A stretch of 64,000 nucleotides of DNA from an uncultured Peptostreptococcaceae bacterium (GTDB taxonomy: Bacteria > Bacillota > Clostridia > Peptostreptococcales > Anaerovoracaceae), in NCBI GenBank assembly GCA_910588185.1, contig CAJUQR010000008.1:62001-126000 (forward strand), in the 5' to 3' direction. Positions 40,260 to 48,892 of the stretch are shown piece after piece (the stretch's first letter is position 1; each line of letters begins with the position of its first letter). Position numbers and translations under genes: made by a program. Below the pieces are notes generated by a model. The model searched no databases. It worked only from the letters and a program-made list of their open reading frames with translations, and was not told where the DNA came from.

Positions 40260-41538
40260 ATGAAGCCGTAGCTTCACGTTCTTCCAATCGTTTACCGTCT
40301 GCCAGAAGTAATACAGGCTTTGCCTTATCTTCAACGGTTTCTCTCGATACTATACATTTTTGAACGTCTTGTCTTGAAGGAATTTCATACATTATTTCTG
40401 TCATTATTCCTTCCATTATACTGCGAAGCCCTCTAGCTCCAGTCTTTCTGTCTATGGCTTGTTTTGCCACAGCCTTAACTGCATCATCATCCATTTCAAG
40501 CTCAACGCCATCCATTTCGAGCAGTTTCTTATACTGTTTTAAAAGAGCACTCTTCGGCTCCTTAATTATTCTTACCAAAGCTTCTTCTGAAAGCTGTTGC
40601 AAAGTAACAATTACCGGCAATCTTCCTATAAATTCAGGAATCAAACCAAACCTAAGCAAATCTTCAGGCTGCACTTTTTCGAGTAGTTTATCATCAGATT
40701 CTGCATCTGCCAACTTAATTTCGGAGTTGAATCCTATGACTTTATCTCCCATACGGCGTTTTATTATCTTATCAAGACCGTCAAAAGCGCCTCCGCATAT
40801 AAACAACACGTTGGTAGTATCAAACTGGATAAACTCCTGATGAGGATGTTTTCTGCCTCCCTGAGGAGGTACGTTGGCAACAGTGCCCTCAAGTATCTTA
40901 AGCAATGCCTGCTGTACACCTTCTCCTGATACATCTCTTGTAATTGAAGGGTTTTCTGATCTTCGTGAGATTTTATCTATCTCATCAACGTATATAATTC
41001 CCTTCTGTGCTTTCTCAACATCATAGTCTGCAGCTTGAAGTAATTTGAGCAAAATATTCTCCACATCTTCGCCCACATAACCTGCCTCTGTAAGTGCTGT
41101 TGCGTCTGCAATAGCAAACGGAACATCCAAAATCTTAGCAAGAGTCTGGGCAAGCAAAGTTTTACCTGAACCTGTAGGTCCTATCATAACAATATTGCTC
41201 TTTTGCAGCTCTACATCATCTTTACTTGAAGTTTTAGATAGGTTTATTCTCTTATAATGATTATATACAGCTACTGCCAATGCCTTTTTTGCCTTGTCCT
41301 GTTCTATTACATATTCAGAAAGAATATCAGTAATTTCTTTGGGCTTAGGCAGCTTATAAACCTTATCAGTATCTGCAGTCTTTTCTTCTTGAAGTCTGTC
41401 ATCAAGTATATCCATACAAATGTGAATACACTCATCACATATATATACTCCAGGACCTGCAACAAGTTTGGTAACTTGACTTTGAGGTTTGCCGCAGAAA
41501 GAGCATTTTAGCTGTTTATTTTCATCATATTTGCTCAT
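40258..41538 (-). CDS. clpX: ClpX, ATPase subunit of ClpXP
   Basis: A 426-residue AAA+ unfoldase. The N-terminal zinc-binding domain has CSFCGKPQ and CDECIHIC (four Cys ligands), then GPTGSGKT (Walker A), IIYVDEIDKI (Walker B) and the RKTGARGLRSI sensor-2 segment. It also carries an IGF-like loop near 'KVIGFNS' for ClpP docking. It lies 20 nt downstream of clpP. Confidence 0.97.
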   Translation of the reverse strand: MSKYDENKQLKCSFCGKPQSQVTKLVAGPGVYICDECIHICMDILDDRLQEEKTADTDKVYKLPKPKEITDILSEYVIEQDKAKKALAVAVYNHYKRINLSKTSSKDDVELQKSNIVMIGPTGSGKTLLAQTLAKILDVPFAIADATALTEAGYVGEDVENILLKLLQAADYDVEKAQKGIIYVDEIDKISRRSENPSITRDVSGEGVQQALLKILEGTVANVPPQGGRKHPHQEFIQFDTTNVLFICGGAFDGLDKIIKRRMGDKVIGFNSEIKLADAESDDKLLEKVQPEDLLRFGLIPEFIGRLPVIVTLQQLSEEALVRIIKEPKSALLKQYKKLLEMDGVELEMDDDAVKAVAKQAIDRKTGARGLRSIMEGIMTEIMYEIPSRQDVQKCIVSRETVEDKAKPVLLLADGKRLEEREATAS

Positions 41539-41558
41539 ATTTTAACTATTCCCCCTAA

Positions 41559-42140
41559 TTATCTGGACTTGATTACTTTATCTATGAGCCCATAATTGCA
41601 AGCTTCATCTGCGCTCATGAAATTATCTCTGTCCGTATCTTTTTCAACACGCTCAATATTTTGTCCTGTGTTATCAGCAAGAATTCTATTAAGCTTTTCC
41701 CTTGTTTTGAGTATCCAGTCTGCATGAATTTTTATATCTTCTGCTTGACCTTTTACCCCTCCCAGCGGCTGATGAATCATAATTTCTGCATTAGGAAGAG
41801 CCATTCTCTTACCCTTTGCTCCTGCTGACAGCAAAAAAGCCCCCATGCTAGCTGCAAGTCCTACACAAATAGTTGATACATCAGGCTTGATGTACTGCAT
41901 AGTATCATATATAGCCATACCTGCAGTTACTGAACCTCCCGGACTGTTAATATAAATGCATATATCTTTTTCAGGATCCTCGGCTTCAAGAAACAGAAGC
42001 TGTGCAACCACCAAACTGGCCACATGATCATCTATCTCTTCACCAAGAAAAATTATTCTGTCCTTTAAAAGTCTTGAATAAATATCGTACGATCTTTCTC
42101 CTCTGCTGGTCTGTTCAATTACATATGGTACTAATGCCAT
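41559..42140 (-). CDS. clpP: ClpP, proteolytic subunit of ClpXP
   Basis: A 193-residue serine protease. The catalytic Ser is in GLAASMGAF, His in MIHQPLGG and Asp in the KDTDRDNFM segment. It forms tetradecamers with ClpX and related ATPases. AAAGGGG precedes the ATG; 23 nt after tig. Confidence 0.97.
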   Translation of the reverse strand: MALVPYVIEQTSRGERSYDIYSRLLKDRIIFLGEEIDDHVASLVVAQLLFLEAEDPEKDICIYINSPGGSVTAGMAIYDTMQYIKPDVSTICVGLAASMGAFLLSAGAKGKRMALPNAEIMIHQPLGGVKGQAEDIKIHADWILKTREKLNRILADNTGQNIERVEKDTDRDNFMSADEACNYGLIDKVIKSR

Positions 42141-42163
42141 CTTTTACCCCTTTCTCTCAACGC

Positions 42164-43447
42164 CTATTTTATAACTGCATTATCATAGATAAGTTTAATA
42201 GCCTTTTTAACTTTAATATCTTTCTGCAGATAAGTAAGATTTTCTACACCGATCATCTCCTTTATCTTATCAGCAGTAGTCTGATACTGGATAGCCATTA
42301 CTTTGAGTTCTTCTTCCATCTCTTCCTCGGAAACTTCAATCTTTTCTGATTCTGCGATTCCGTTTAAGATCATTCTTGTCTTAACCTGTCTTTCTGCATC
42401 AGGTTTGATTTCTTCTCTGAATTCAGCTATATCTTTCTTTGTGAATTCCATGTATTGATTCAAAGTAAGACCCTGATAACGAAGCTGCTGATCAAGTTCC
42501 TGCATCATTCTGTTCATTTCGTCTTCAACCATAACAGAAGGAATCTCAACTTCATTGGCTTCTACAACTTTTACTAAAGCAGCATCCTGCATCTGATTCT
42601 CAGCGCTGGCTTTTGCGTACTTTTCTAGTCTTTCCCTAGTTGCATTTTTTAATTCTTCAAGTGTGTCATATTCGCTGACATCCTTTACAAATTCATCATC
42701 TATCTCAGGAAGCTGTTCTTCTTTGATCTCATGTACCGTACAGTGGAAAACAGCTTCTTTTCCTGCCAAATCTTCTGCATGATATTCTGTAGGGAAAGTA
42801 ACATTAACATCTTTAGATTCGCCTGGTTTAACTCCTACTAACTGTTCTTCAAATCCTGGAATGAACATTCCTGAGCCAAGTTTAAGTTCCTGGTTCTCAG
42901 CAGTACCGCCTTCAAACTGATTTTCACCTACAAAACCTGCGTAATCAAGGAGAACTGTATCTCCTTCTTTTGCTTCTCTTTCTACGCTGACAACTCTGGC
43001 ATTTCTCTTTTGCAATGATTCAATATCCTTATCAACGTCTTCGTCTTTTACTTCCTGTTCAATTTTTTCTATTTCAACGCCTTTATAATTTTTTACTTCT
43101 ACTATTGGGTAGCAAGGGACAGTTATGGTAACTGTGAATCCTTCACCCTTAGCAATCTTGCTGAATTCAGCAGCAGGACTGTCTATAACCTCAAGTTCCA
43201 GTTCTGCAAGGGCTTTAGCATAATGTTCGCTAAAAAGTACATCGATGGCATCTTCAAAGAAAATTCCTTCTCCATAGCGCTTTTCAATAATACTTCTAGG
43301 CGCTTTACCTTTTCTGAAACCATCTATCTGGAACTTGTCTTTATTCTGCTGATAAGCCTTAATCTGTGCATTTTCAAATTCCTCTGCTGTAAATTCAATT
43401 GTAAATTTAACATCGTTTTTTTCTCTTGAAATAAATGTTGCTTTCAT
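42164..43447 (-). CDS. tig: Trigger factor
   Basis: A 427-residue ribosome-associated chaperone and FKBP-type prolyl isomerase. The N-terminal ribosome-binding region contains GFRKGKAPRSIIEKRYG, the signature loop. The PPIase domain is at about 150-240 (GDTVLLDYAGFV, FPTEYHAEDLAGKEAVF), followed by the helical C-terminal domain. The ATG at 43447 follows AGGAGG. It leads the tig-clpP-clpX unit. Confidence 0.97.
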   Translation of the reverse strand: MKATFISREKNDVKFTIEFTAEEFENAQIKAYQQNKDKFQIDGFRKGKAPRSIIEKRYGEGIFFEDAIDVLFSEHYAKALAELELEVIDSPAAEFSKIAKGEGFTVTITVPCYPIVEVKNYKGVEIEKIEQEVKDEDVDKDIESLQKRNARVVSVEREAKEGDTVLLDYAGFVGENQFEGGTAENQELKLGSGMFIPGFEEQLVGVKPGESKDVNVTFPTEYHAEDLAGKEAVFHCTVHEIKEEQLPEIDDEFVKDVSEYDTLEELKNATRERLEKYAKASAENQMQDAALVKVVEANEVEIPSVMVEDEMNRMMQELDQQLRYQGLTLNQYMEFTKKDIAEFREEIKPDAERQVKTRMILNGIAESEKIEVSEEEMEEELKVMAIQYQTTADKIKEMIGVENLTYLQKDIKVKKAIKLIYDNAVIK

Positions 43448-43496
43448 TAAAATCCATCCTCCTAAATCCCGTAAAAACAACGGACAATTGCATTAT

Positions 43497-43525
43497 ATTA
43501 TACCTCTAACAAGCTTCAAAGTAAA
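43497..43525 (-). promoter_or_regulatory. Putative sigma-A promoter of tig
   Basis: -35 TTTACT (43525-43520), 17-nt spacer, -10 TATAAT (43502-43497). I saw no CtsR- or HrcA-type operator. The interval 43526-43697 is AT-rich with no gene. Confidence 0.6.
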
Positions 43526-43697
43526 GAGAAATAACCATTTATACATAAATTTTGTACGTATTTTATGCGTATTTACTGTGTTCTAATTATATTTCGCCAA
43601 AAAAACAAATAAAAATAACATTAGAGGCTCTTTTTTCTCATTAAATTCAAAATTCAATGTATTATGAGGGGACTTTTTCTATTAAAAATCGGATTAA

Positions 43698-43938
43698 AAT
43701 CCCGAAATTCAACCCTTTTTATGGCATTACCCATGGTCTGACCCCGAAAAAAGTTTATAAATTATAGATTTTGCAGGGTTAGATTTTCTGTAATTTTATA
43801 AAATATGCTTTATATGAGCATGCGGCAAGGGAAAAAACTGGTTCTTATGGATTTTTTGCCCTGCAAATTAAACGAAAAAGTAAAGATTTTCGGGGTCATA
43901 CCCTGTAAATTACTTTAAAATCGCAAGTTTATCGGAAT
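43698..43938. mobile_element. Inverted-repeat element, copy 2, abutting the amidase gene
   Basis: The stretch aligns with 12436-12690: shared are AAAGATTTTCGGGGTCA, CCCTGCAAATTAA, GGTTAGATTTTCT and AATTTTATAAAATATG. It has inner inverted repeats GGTCTGACCCCGAAAA / TTTTCGGGGTCATACC and GCAGGG / CCCTGC. Outer ends are more degenerate than in copy 1. Its right end reads TTTATCGG, and the amidase stop codon lies inside it. Confidence 0.62.
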
Positions 43939-44621
43939 TCATCTAATCGCTCATTAACCTCATCAGCAATCTCGCCCATTCTGCTCTCAAGATATGGTCC
44001 AGGGCACTGGGTTTTCCTGGAAAACATCTTGTGAATAGTCAAATTGCCTGTAGAGTCGCCTGTGTAAACAAGCCTCTCAATATCATTTCGAACGCAAATA
44101 TCCACGCAAAGCTCTATCAAAGCATCATAGGACTCATCGCTCACATGCCAGTCGCCTCCGGTTTCATCGTTGGCAACTTCTATGGTAACAGCCTGGTCAT
44201 CATTTTCCTTGCTGCTGGATGTCCACGCCCTGTTTCTCTCCTCCACATAAAGAGCTATTCTTCCGCTGCTGTCAACAGCATAATTAGAAGACGCCTGCCT
44301 TTTGCTGCTGGCGAAATCCTTTCCAAGCCGCTTTATGTCAAGATTACCTGCCATATGATGAATTGTAATCTTTTTAATGCTGTCACCTCTTGGAAAATCT
44401 GCATTTGGAGTCAAGTATATATAATCTGTCATAGGACTGTTACGCTTTGTTATCTCTGCCATCTCTTTATATGTAAGCTCTCTGCCTATTATATTATTCA
44501 TATTTTTCAGCGATGAAAAATGCCAAAGCGAAAGGACAGTACTTAAGACCATACAAAAAATAAACCAAAATATCCATCCTTTTAAAGATTTAAGGCGTTC
44601 AATGGATAATTTCACTTGCAT
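43929..44621 (-). CDS. N-acetylmuramoyl-L-alanine amidase (PGRP / amidase_2 domain), membrane-anchored
   Basis: A 230-residue protein with an N-terminal signal anchor (WIFWFIFCMVLSTVLSLW, residues about 17-34) and an extracellular amidase_2 domain at about 75-215. Zinc ligands are visible in ITIHHMAG, TIHKMF and TQCPGP. It cleaves the MurNAc-L-Ala bond of peptidoglycan. The stop codon TAA falls within the terminal repeat of a mobile-like element, so the last codons may have been replaced by the insertion. No partner genes are nearby. Confidence 0.88.
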   Translation of the reverse strand: MQVKLSIERLKSLKGWIFWFIFCMVLSTVLSLWHFSSLKNMNNIIGRELTYKEMAEITKRNSPMTDYIYLTPNADFPRGDSIKKITIHHMAGNLDIKRLGKDFASSKRQASSNYAVDSSGRIALYVEERNRAWTSSSKENDDQAVTIEVANDETGGDWHVSDESYDALIELCVDICVRNDIERLVYTGDSTGNLTIHKMFSRKTQCPGPYLESRMGEIADEVNERLDEFR

Positions 44622-44685
44622 TCCCCCTTTGCCCCATCATCGTTCATAATATAAATTTTACGTGACAAAAAGGCGGAATATAACA

Positions 44686-44717
44686 AAATAGAGCAGCAAA
44701 CTTAATGTCCGCCGCTC
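44686..44717 (-). terminator. Terminator after the CYTH-domain gene
   Basis: GAGCGGC pairs with GCTGCTC (one G-U) and is followed by TATTTTGTT on the minus strand. Confidence 0.7.
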
Positions 44718-44729
44718 TCATAAAAAATT

Positions 44730-45356
44730 TTAACCTTTATATCCCATCAATTCCAGTCCAACCTGGAACTTACTTTTGTTTCCTTCTTTCAAATTGTACT
44801 TTAATGCAAGCTCTCTTCCAAGCAGTATCATATCCTCTTTTTCTCCTGAATAAAGCTCAACTTCCAGCTCAGATATATCTGCTCTTCCGTTAGGAGTGAT
44901 AATTTCACCTACATCGAGAGAAACAGCATCTATAGACTTGCCAGTGTCAACCATCATTTGTTTTCTGATACACTTGACTTCCATAAGCGGAAAAAGTTGT
45001 TTATCACCTGCAACTTCAATAATCTCATCATAGATTTCACTGCCCCTAAATACAGATAACTCCGGCGAACTGGCAAAATCTTCGCTTACAGGCACGTTAA
45101 GCTCGCCTCTCACATGCAATCCATCTAGACTGCTTCCTCCCCACTTAAGTGTGGCTATAGGATTACCGTTCTCAAATCTGACTCTAAGTGCCATTTCTTT
45201 TTTACACATATCAAAGTCTTTAGTATCAAAATATATGGCTTCCATCTCAATCTCTTCTCTGGAGCCTTCTTGTGCTATCTCCTCAAGATGTTTATCTTGC
45301 AGAATCCTATCCCTGGCGATTTGATCTTCAACCAGAAATTTTAATTCAATTTCCAT
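44730..45356 (-). CDS. CYTH domain protein (triphosphate-binding tunnel enzyme)
   Basis: A 208-residue protein starting MEIELKF, the ExExK motif that names the CYTH fold, followed by alternating charged strands (AIYFDTKDFDMCKKEMALRVR, ATLKWGG, EVKCIRKQMMV, SELEVEL) that line a triphosphate tunnel. Family enzymes hydrolyse inorganic or thiamine triphosphate. Cytoplasmic. GGAGAAG precedes the ATG. It is a single-gene unit. Confidence 0.9.
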   Translation of the reverse strand: MEIELKFLVEDQIARDRILQDKHLEEIAQEGSREEIEMEAIYFDTKDFDMCKKEMALRVRFENGNPIATLKWGGSSLDGLHVRGELNVPVSEDFASSPELSVFRGSEIYDEIIEVAGDKQLFPLMEVKCIRKQMMVDTGKSIDAVSLDVGEIITPNGRADISELEVELYSGEKEDMILLGRELALKYNLKEGNKSKFQVGLELMGYKG

Positions 45357-45443
45357 GTTCTTCTCCGATTATTCTATTTTTCTTATTACACCTTTTTAGC
45401 ACATTTTTCAAAATTAGTCAAATTTTTTCTTTTTAAGCATAAG

Positions 45444-45481
45444 AAAACCGCCCATTCATAACATAAAATTAACATGAGCGG
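45444..45481 (-). terminator. Terminator after the lyase gene
   Basis: CCGCTCATG pairs with TGAATGGGCGG across a loop, followed by TTTTCTT on the minus strand. The rest of 45357-45567 has no gene. Confidence 0.65.
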
Positions 45482-45567
45482 CTATCTAATTATCAAACTA
45501 AAGCTACTATTTTGATTTATATATATTTATACGCCTTTATTCGTCCCTTATTAGCATATTAAATATA

Positions 45568-47067
45568 TCAACATTCTTTCGCCAAAGTTTCTGCCATATT
45601 ATATAGTTTCTCTTTTGAACCTTCTAAGGCTTTCCTCTTATCACGCCAATCCATTTCGAACGCCTCTAATGACAATCTGCCTTTATCAACCATCTCCTGA
45701 ACTCTCTCAGGGCTAGGTCCGCCGATAACATGACGTCTAAGTACATTTTCCATAGGGTCAAGAGCATGTTTTATCTTTTCGTCATCCATGACGAAGTCAA
45801 TACCAAGCGCTTCTTTAGCAGCTCTTGCAACTACCTTAGAGTCAATTTTCGCAATAGGAACTTTTTCTTCTGTAGCTATGACAACTAAATGCCCTACTAT
45901 ACGCTTTGCCGCAGAGAAAGAAAGATCATAAGATTTTACCATCTCATCTGCCAAATCCGTAACCGTAGAAAACCCACTAGCAGTCACTTCAAGGGCTCTG
46001 TCTTTATCAACTTCCAAAGTTCTGACTATTCCCTCAAGCAAATAAGTACTCTCTATCATCCTCTCCACAATTTCATAGTAAGTACTCACAACAAATCCAG
46101 GAGCACGACCATTACCCTGCGGATATGCTTTCATAGTTGCAAACATACTCATAAGACTACCATAAGTCCATTCTCCAGAATATCTCAAAGTTTCCAAAGA
46201 AACCGGATTTCTCTTCTGCGGCATTATAGTACTGTATGAACAATATTTAAATGCCAAACGCGATATCCCAACTTCATTAATATTCCAAAGCAAAAGGCTT
46301 TCCACCATACGACCTATATTGTTTACATAAATAGCCATAACTGAAGCAGGCTCATATGCAAAATCCAGTGCTGCTGTGGCATCCATAGAATTTTCAAGAA
46401 ATCCGTCAAATCCCAGTAATTCCGCAACTCTTTCTCTGTTTATAGGAAATCCTGTGGTTGCAACCGCCGCTCCTCCCATAGTACTCTTATTTACTCTGGC
46501 ATAGCTCTCAAGTATACGTTCCATATCTCTTGAAAACATCTGAAAACAACTAGTATAAAAGTGTCCCAAAGTTATAGGCTGAGCTTGTTGCGAATGATGA
46601 GTATAAGCAGGTATAACAGTATATTTATGGTTCTCAGCTTCAACAAGTAAAGTTTTAAGGAGCAACGTCATTGCCTCACACAGATCAAGAATAGTTTCGC
46701 GTACATGCATTCTCTCTATGGTAGAATTCATATCATTTCTTGAACGACCTGTATGGATTCTTCCTCCGACTTCAATGCCAAGTTTATCAATAAGCCATTC
46801 TTCTATATTAGAATACAAATCTGTTAAGCCGGGCCTTAACTCAATCTTATCTGGCCCTATATCTTTTATATCAAGCAAACCTTTGATGATCTTTGCACCA
46901 TCTTCTTTTGATATAATTTCCTGCTCTACCAGCATTATAACATGAGCAAAATGGTTTTCAAGCTGACTGTCAAAGCACTGTATGTCTTCTTCAATAGTTG
47001 CAGCCGCATGTTTATCAAGAATTACAGTATCAAGACTCTCATAATCTTTATAATAATCTTTTTCCAT
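45568..47067 (-). CDS. Argininosuccinate-lyase-like enzyme of the fumarase/aspartase superfamily
   Basis: A 499-residue lyase. HTGRSRNDM (105-113) and AQPITLGH are as in ArgH, and the signature loop is YSTIMPQKRNP (278-288), where most ArgH read GSSIMPxKKNP. The substrate loop THHSQQAQP carries one residue more than the usual THLQRAQP. The protein is longer than typical ArgH (about 460), and no other arginine-synthesis gene is present. It lies 19 nt downstream of an NhaC antiporter under a sigma-54 promoter, which points to catabolism. Superfamily enzymes eliminate fumarate from N-substituted aspartates, so an aspartate adduct other than argininosuccinate is a plausible substrate (inference). 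Confidence 0.82.
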   Translation of the reverse strand: MEKDYYKDYESLDTVILDKHAAATIEEDIQCFDSQLENHFAHVIMLVEQEIISKEDGAKIIKGLLDIKDIGPDKIELRPGLTDLYSNIEEWLIDKLGIEVGGRIHTGRSRNDMNSTIERMHVRETILDLCEAMTLLLKTLLVEAENHKYTVIPAYTHHSQQAQPITLGHFYTSCFQMFSRDMERILESYARVNKSTMGGAAVATTGFPINRERVAELLGFDGFLENSMDATAALDFAYEPASVMAIYVNNIGRMVESLLLWNINEVGISRLAFKYCSYSTIMPQKRNPVSLETLRYSGEWTYGSLMSMFATMKAYPQGNGRAPGFVVSTYYEIVERMIESTYLLEGIVRTLEVDKDRALEVTASGFSTVTDLADEMVKSYDLSFSAAKRIVGHLVVIATEEKVPIAKIDSKVVARAAKEALGIDFVMDDEKIKHALDPMENVLRRHVIGGPSPERVQEMVDKGRLSLEAFEMDWRDKRKALEGSKEKLYNMAETLAKEC

Positions 47068-47086
47068 ATCAAACCAATCTCCGCTT

Positions 47087-48604
47087 CTATTCTGCTTTTC
47101 CTCCCCACAGTTTTACTGCAATTAGGTACAAAACCACTAATATAGCGATAGCTATAGGTAAGGCTACAAATGCTGTAAACTGAGTAAATCCTATGATCAA
47201 ATAACCCACTGCTGCTGCCGCTGCTGCCAGGCATGCATATGGCAACTGAGTCTTAACGTGATCTATATGGCTACATTCTGCTGCCATTGAAGACATAACT
47301 GTAGTATCTGAAATAGGTGCGCAGTGGTCACCGAACAATGAACCGCTTAATACTGCAGCTATAGTTATAATTTCTGATACTTCAAAGCTAACAGCCATAT
47401 TTATTCCGAGAGGAAGCAATATAGCCATTGTTCCCCATGAAGTACCTGTTGCAAACGATACAACAGCTCCGATTAAGAACAATACAAATGGTACCAGGCT
47501 TGGTGACAAGAATCCAATTGTCTTATCTACGATGAACTGTGAAGTTCCAAGTGCTGAACATACGCTTCCAACACCCCATGCAAATACGATAATTGCCAGG
47601 ATCCCAGCCATCTTCTTAACACCGCCTACCCATGTATCTACTACTTCATTAAACTTCATGATTCCTTGCTTAATAACCATTATTCCAATTGACAATGTTG
47701 CAAGGAAATATCCTGAAGTAAGTGCAACTCTGATCTTTGAACCAGGAATATTCTGTGTAGGGAATCCCCATCCGATAAACATGATAAATATGGTAGCAAA
47801 TAATACTACAAGAGGAACGATCATATTCCAAGCTGTAGCTTTTGTTTCTGTCTCTTCGACACCTAATTCAGATGACTGTGCAATCTGCTCAGGACTTAAT
47901 CCTATCTCAACAGCTCTTCTTTCTGCTTTAAGCATAGGTCCAAAATCTCTCTTACCCATAGCAATAAGAGGAATTAAAAGTAATGCAAGAAGGGCATAAA
48001 ATTGGTAAGGAATAGCCTGAATGAATGTTGTAGAATCACTTGCACTGATTCCTAAATTTTCATGTTCTTCTGCTATAATACTCATGATATAAACTCCCCA
48101 GCCTGTAACAGGTATTAAAATACATACAGGTGAAGAAGTAGAGTCAAGTATGTAAGCTAATTTTTCTCTTGATACTCTCAGTCTATCTAATATAGGTCTG
48201 AAAATAGGTCCTAAAATCAAGCTGTTACCTGAATCAGAAAAGAATATTGCCAGTCCTCCAAGCCAAGTACAAGTTTGTGCGGTTGCTCTATTCTTAACCT
48301 TCTTAGCAAGGGAGGCTGCAAATGCCTTTGCACCTCCTGATTTTTCTATAAGAGCTACAAATCCTCCTACAAAGGACATCATAATTACTGTCTGAGCGTT
48401 AGATGAACCTGTAAAATCTACAAATAAATGATTGCTGAACATATCCTGAAGAGCAAGCCATGGATTCCAGTTTGCAATTATAAGCACACCTACATACAAG
48501 CTCGTCAACAAAGAAATAATTACATTCTTTGTCCAAAAGGCAAGACCAACGGCAAGAATTGCTGGGATCAGTGATAAAGCCCCATAATAAATAGTTTCTT
48601 CCAT
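47087..48604 (-). CDS. NhaC family Na+/H+ antiporter (second paralog), sigma-54 controlled
   Basis: A 505-residue membrane protein with about a dozen helices. ALIEKSGGAKAFA, DSGNSLILGP, CILIPVTGWGVYIM, ATGTSWGTMAILLPL and FGDHCAPISDTTVMSS are hallmarks of the NhaC group. A loop of about 50 charged residues lies mid-protein (KAERRAVEIGL...). It is the first gene of a two-gene unit with the ArgH-like lyase, behind a -24/-12 promoter, so it probably carries the lyase substrate or product, or supplies Na+ coupling. GTAGGAGG precedes the ATG. Confidence 0.88.
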   Translation of the reverse strand: MEETIYYGALSLIPAILAVGLAFWTKNVIISLLTSLYVGVLIIANWNPWLALQDMFSNHLFVDFTGSSNAQTVIMMSFVGGFVALIEKSGGAKAFAASLAKKVKNRATAQTCTWLGGLAIFFSDSGNSLILGPIFRPILDRLRVSREKLAYILDSTSSPVCILIPVTGWGVYIMSIIAEEHENLGISASDSTTFIQAIPYQFYALLALLLIPLIAMGKRDFGPMLKAERRAVEIGLSPEQIAQSSELGVEETETKATAWNMIVPLVVLFATIFIMFIGWGFPTQNIPGSKIRVALTSGYFLATLSIGIMVIKQGIMKFNEVVDTWVGGVKKMAGILAIIVFAWGVGSVCSALGTSQFIVDKTIGFLSPSLVPFVLFLIGAVVSFATGTSWGTMAILLPLGINMAVSFEVSEIITIAAVLSGSLFGDHCAPISDTTVMSSMAAECSHIDHVKTQLPYACLAAAAAAVGYLIIGFTQFTAFVALPIAIAILVVLYLIAVKLWGGKAE

Positions 48605-48671
48605 AATAATTTCCTCCTACAAAATCTGTAGTTCATAAAATACTCGATTTGCAAATCTTGTCTATATAAAT

Positions 48672-48687
48672 CGCAAAATATATGCCA
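48672..48687 (-). promoter_or_regulatory. Sigma-54 promoter of the antiporter/lyase unit
   Basis: The minus strand reads TGGCATATATTTTGCG, with GG and GC at the -24/-12 spacing. The last consensus base is G instead of A or T. The start falls about 60 nt before the ATG at 48604. A sigma-54 activator gene is directly upstream. Confidence 0.78.
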
Positions 48688-48844
48688 AGTTTTATTAATA
48701 TTTTGCAAGCTTTTTCTCTTATAATTTAAAACATATCGCATATAAACTTACTATTTTTATATTATTTTTAACCAAATTTGCTGAATCGGAACCTATTTGA
48801 CGGATTTTCGTCTTTTATTTTGCCCTATTTTTCAGTCTTATCAG

Positions 48845-48892
48845 AGAAAAAAGACGGTAAACCGTCATAAATGACAGTTTACCGTCTTTTTA
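48845..48892 (-). terminator. Terminator overlapping the end of the second activator gene
   Basis: AAAAAGACGGTAAAC pairs with GTTTACCGTCTTTTT, with a further internal pair. The activator stop codon TAA sits in the ascending stem. It separates the activator from the sigma-54 promoter downstream. Confidence 0.85.
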
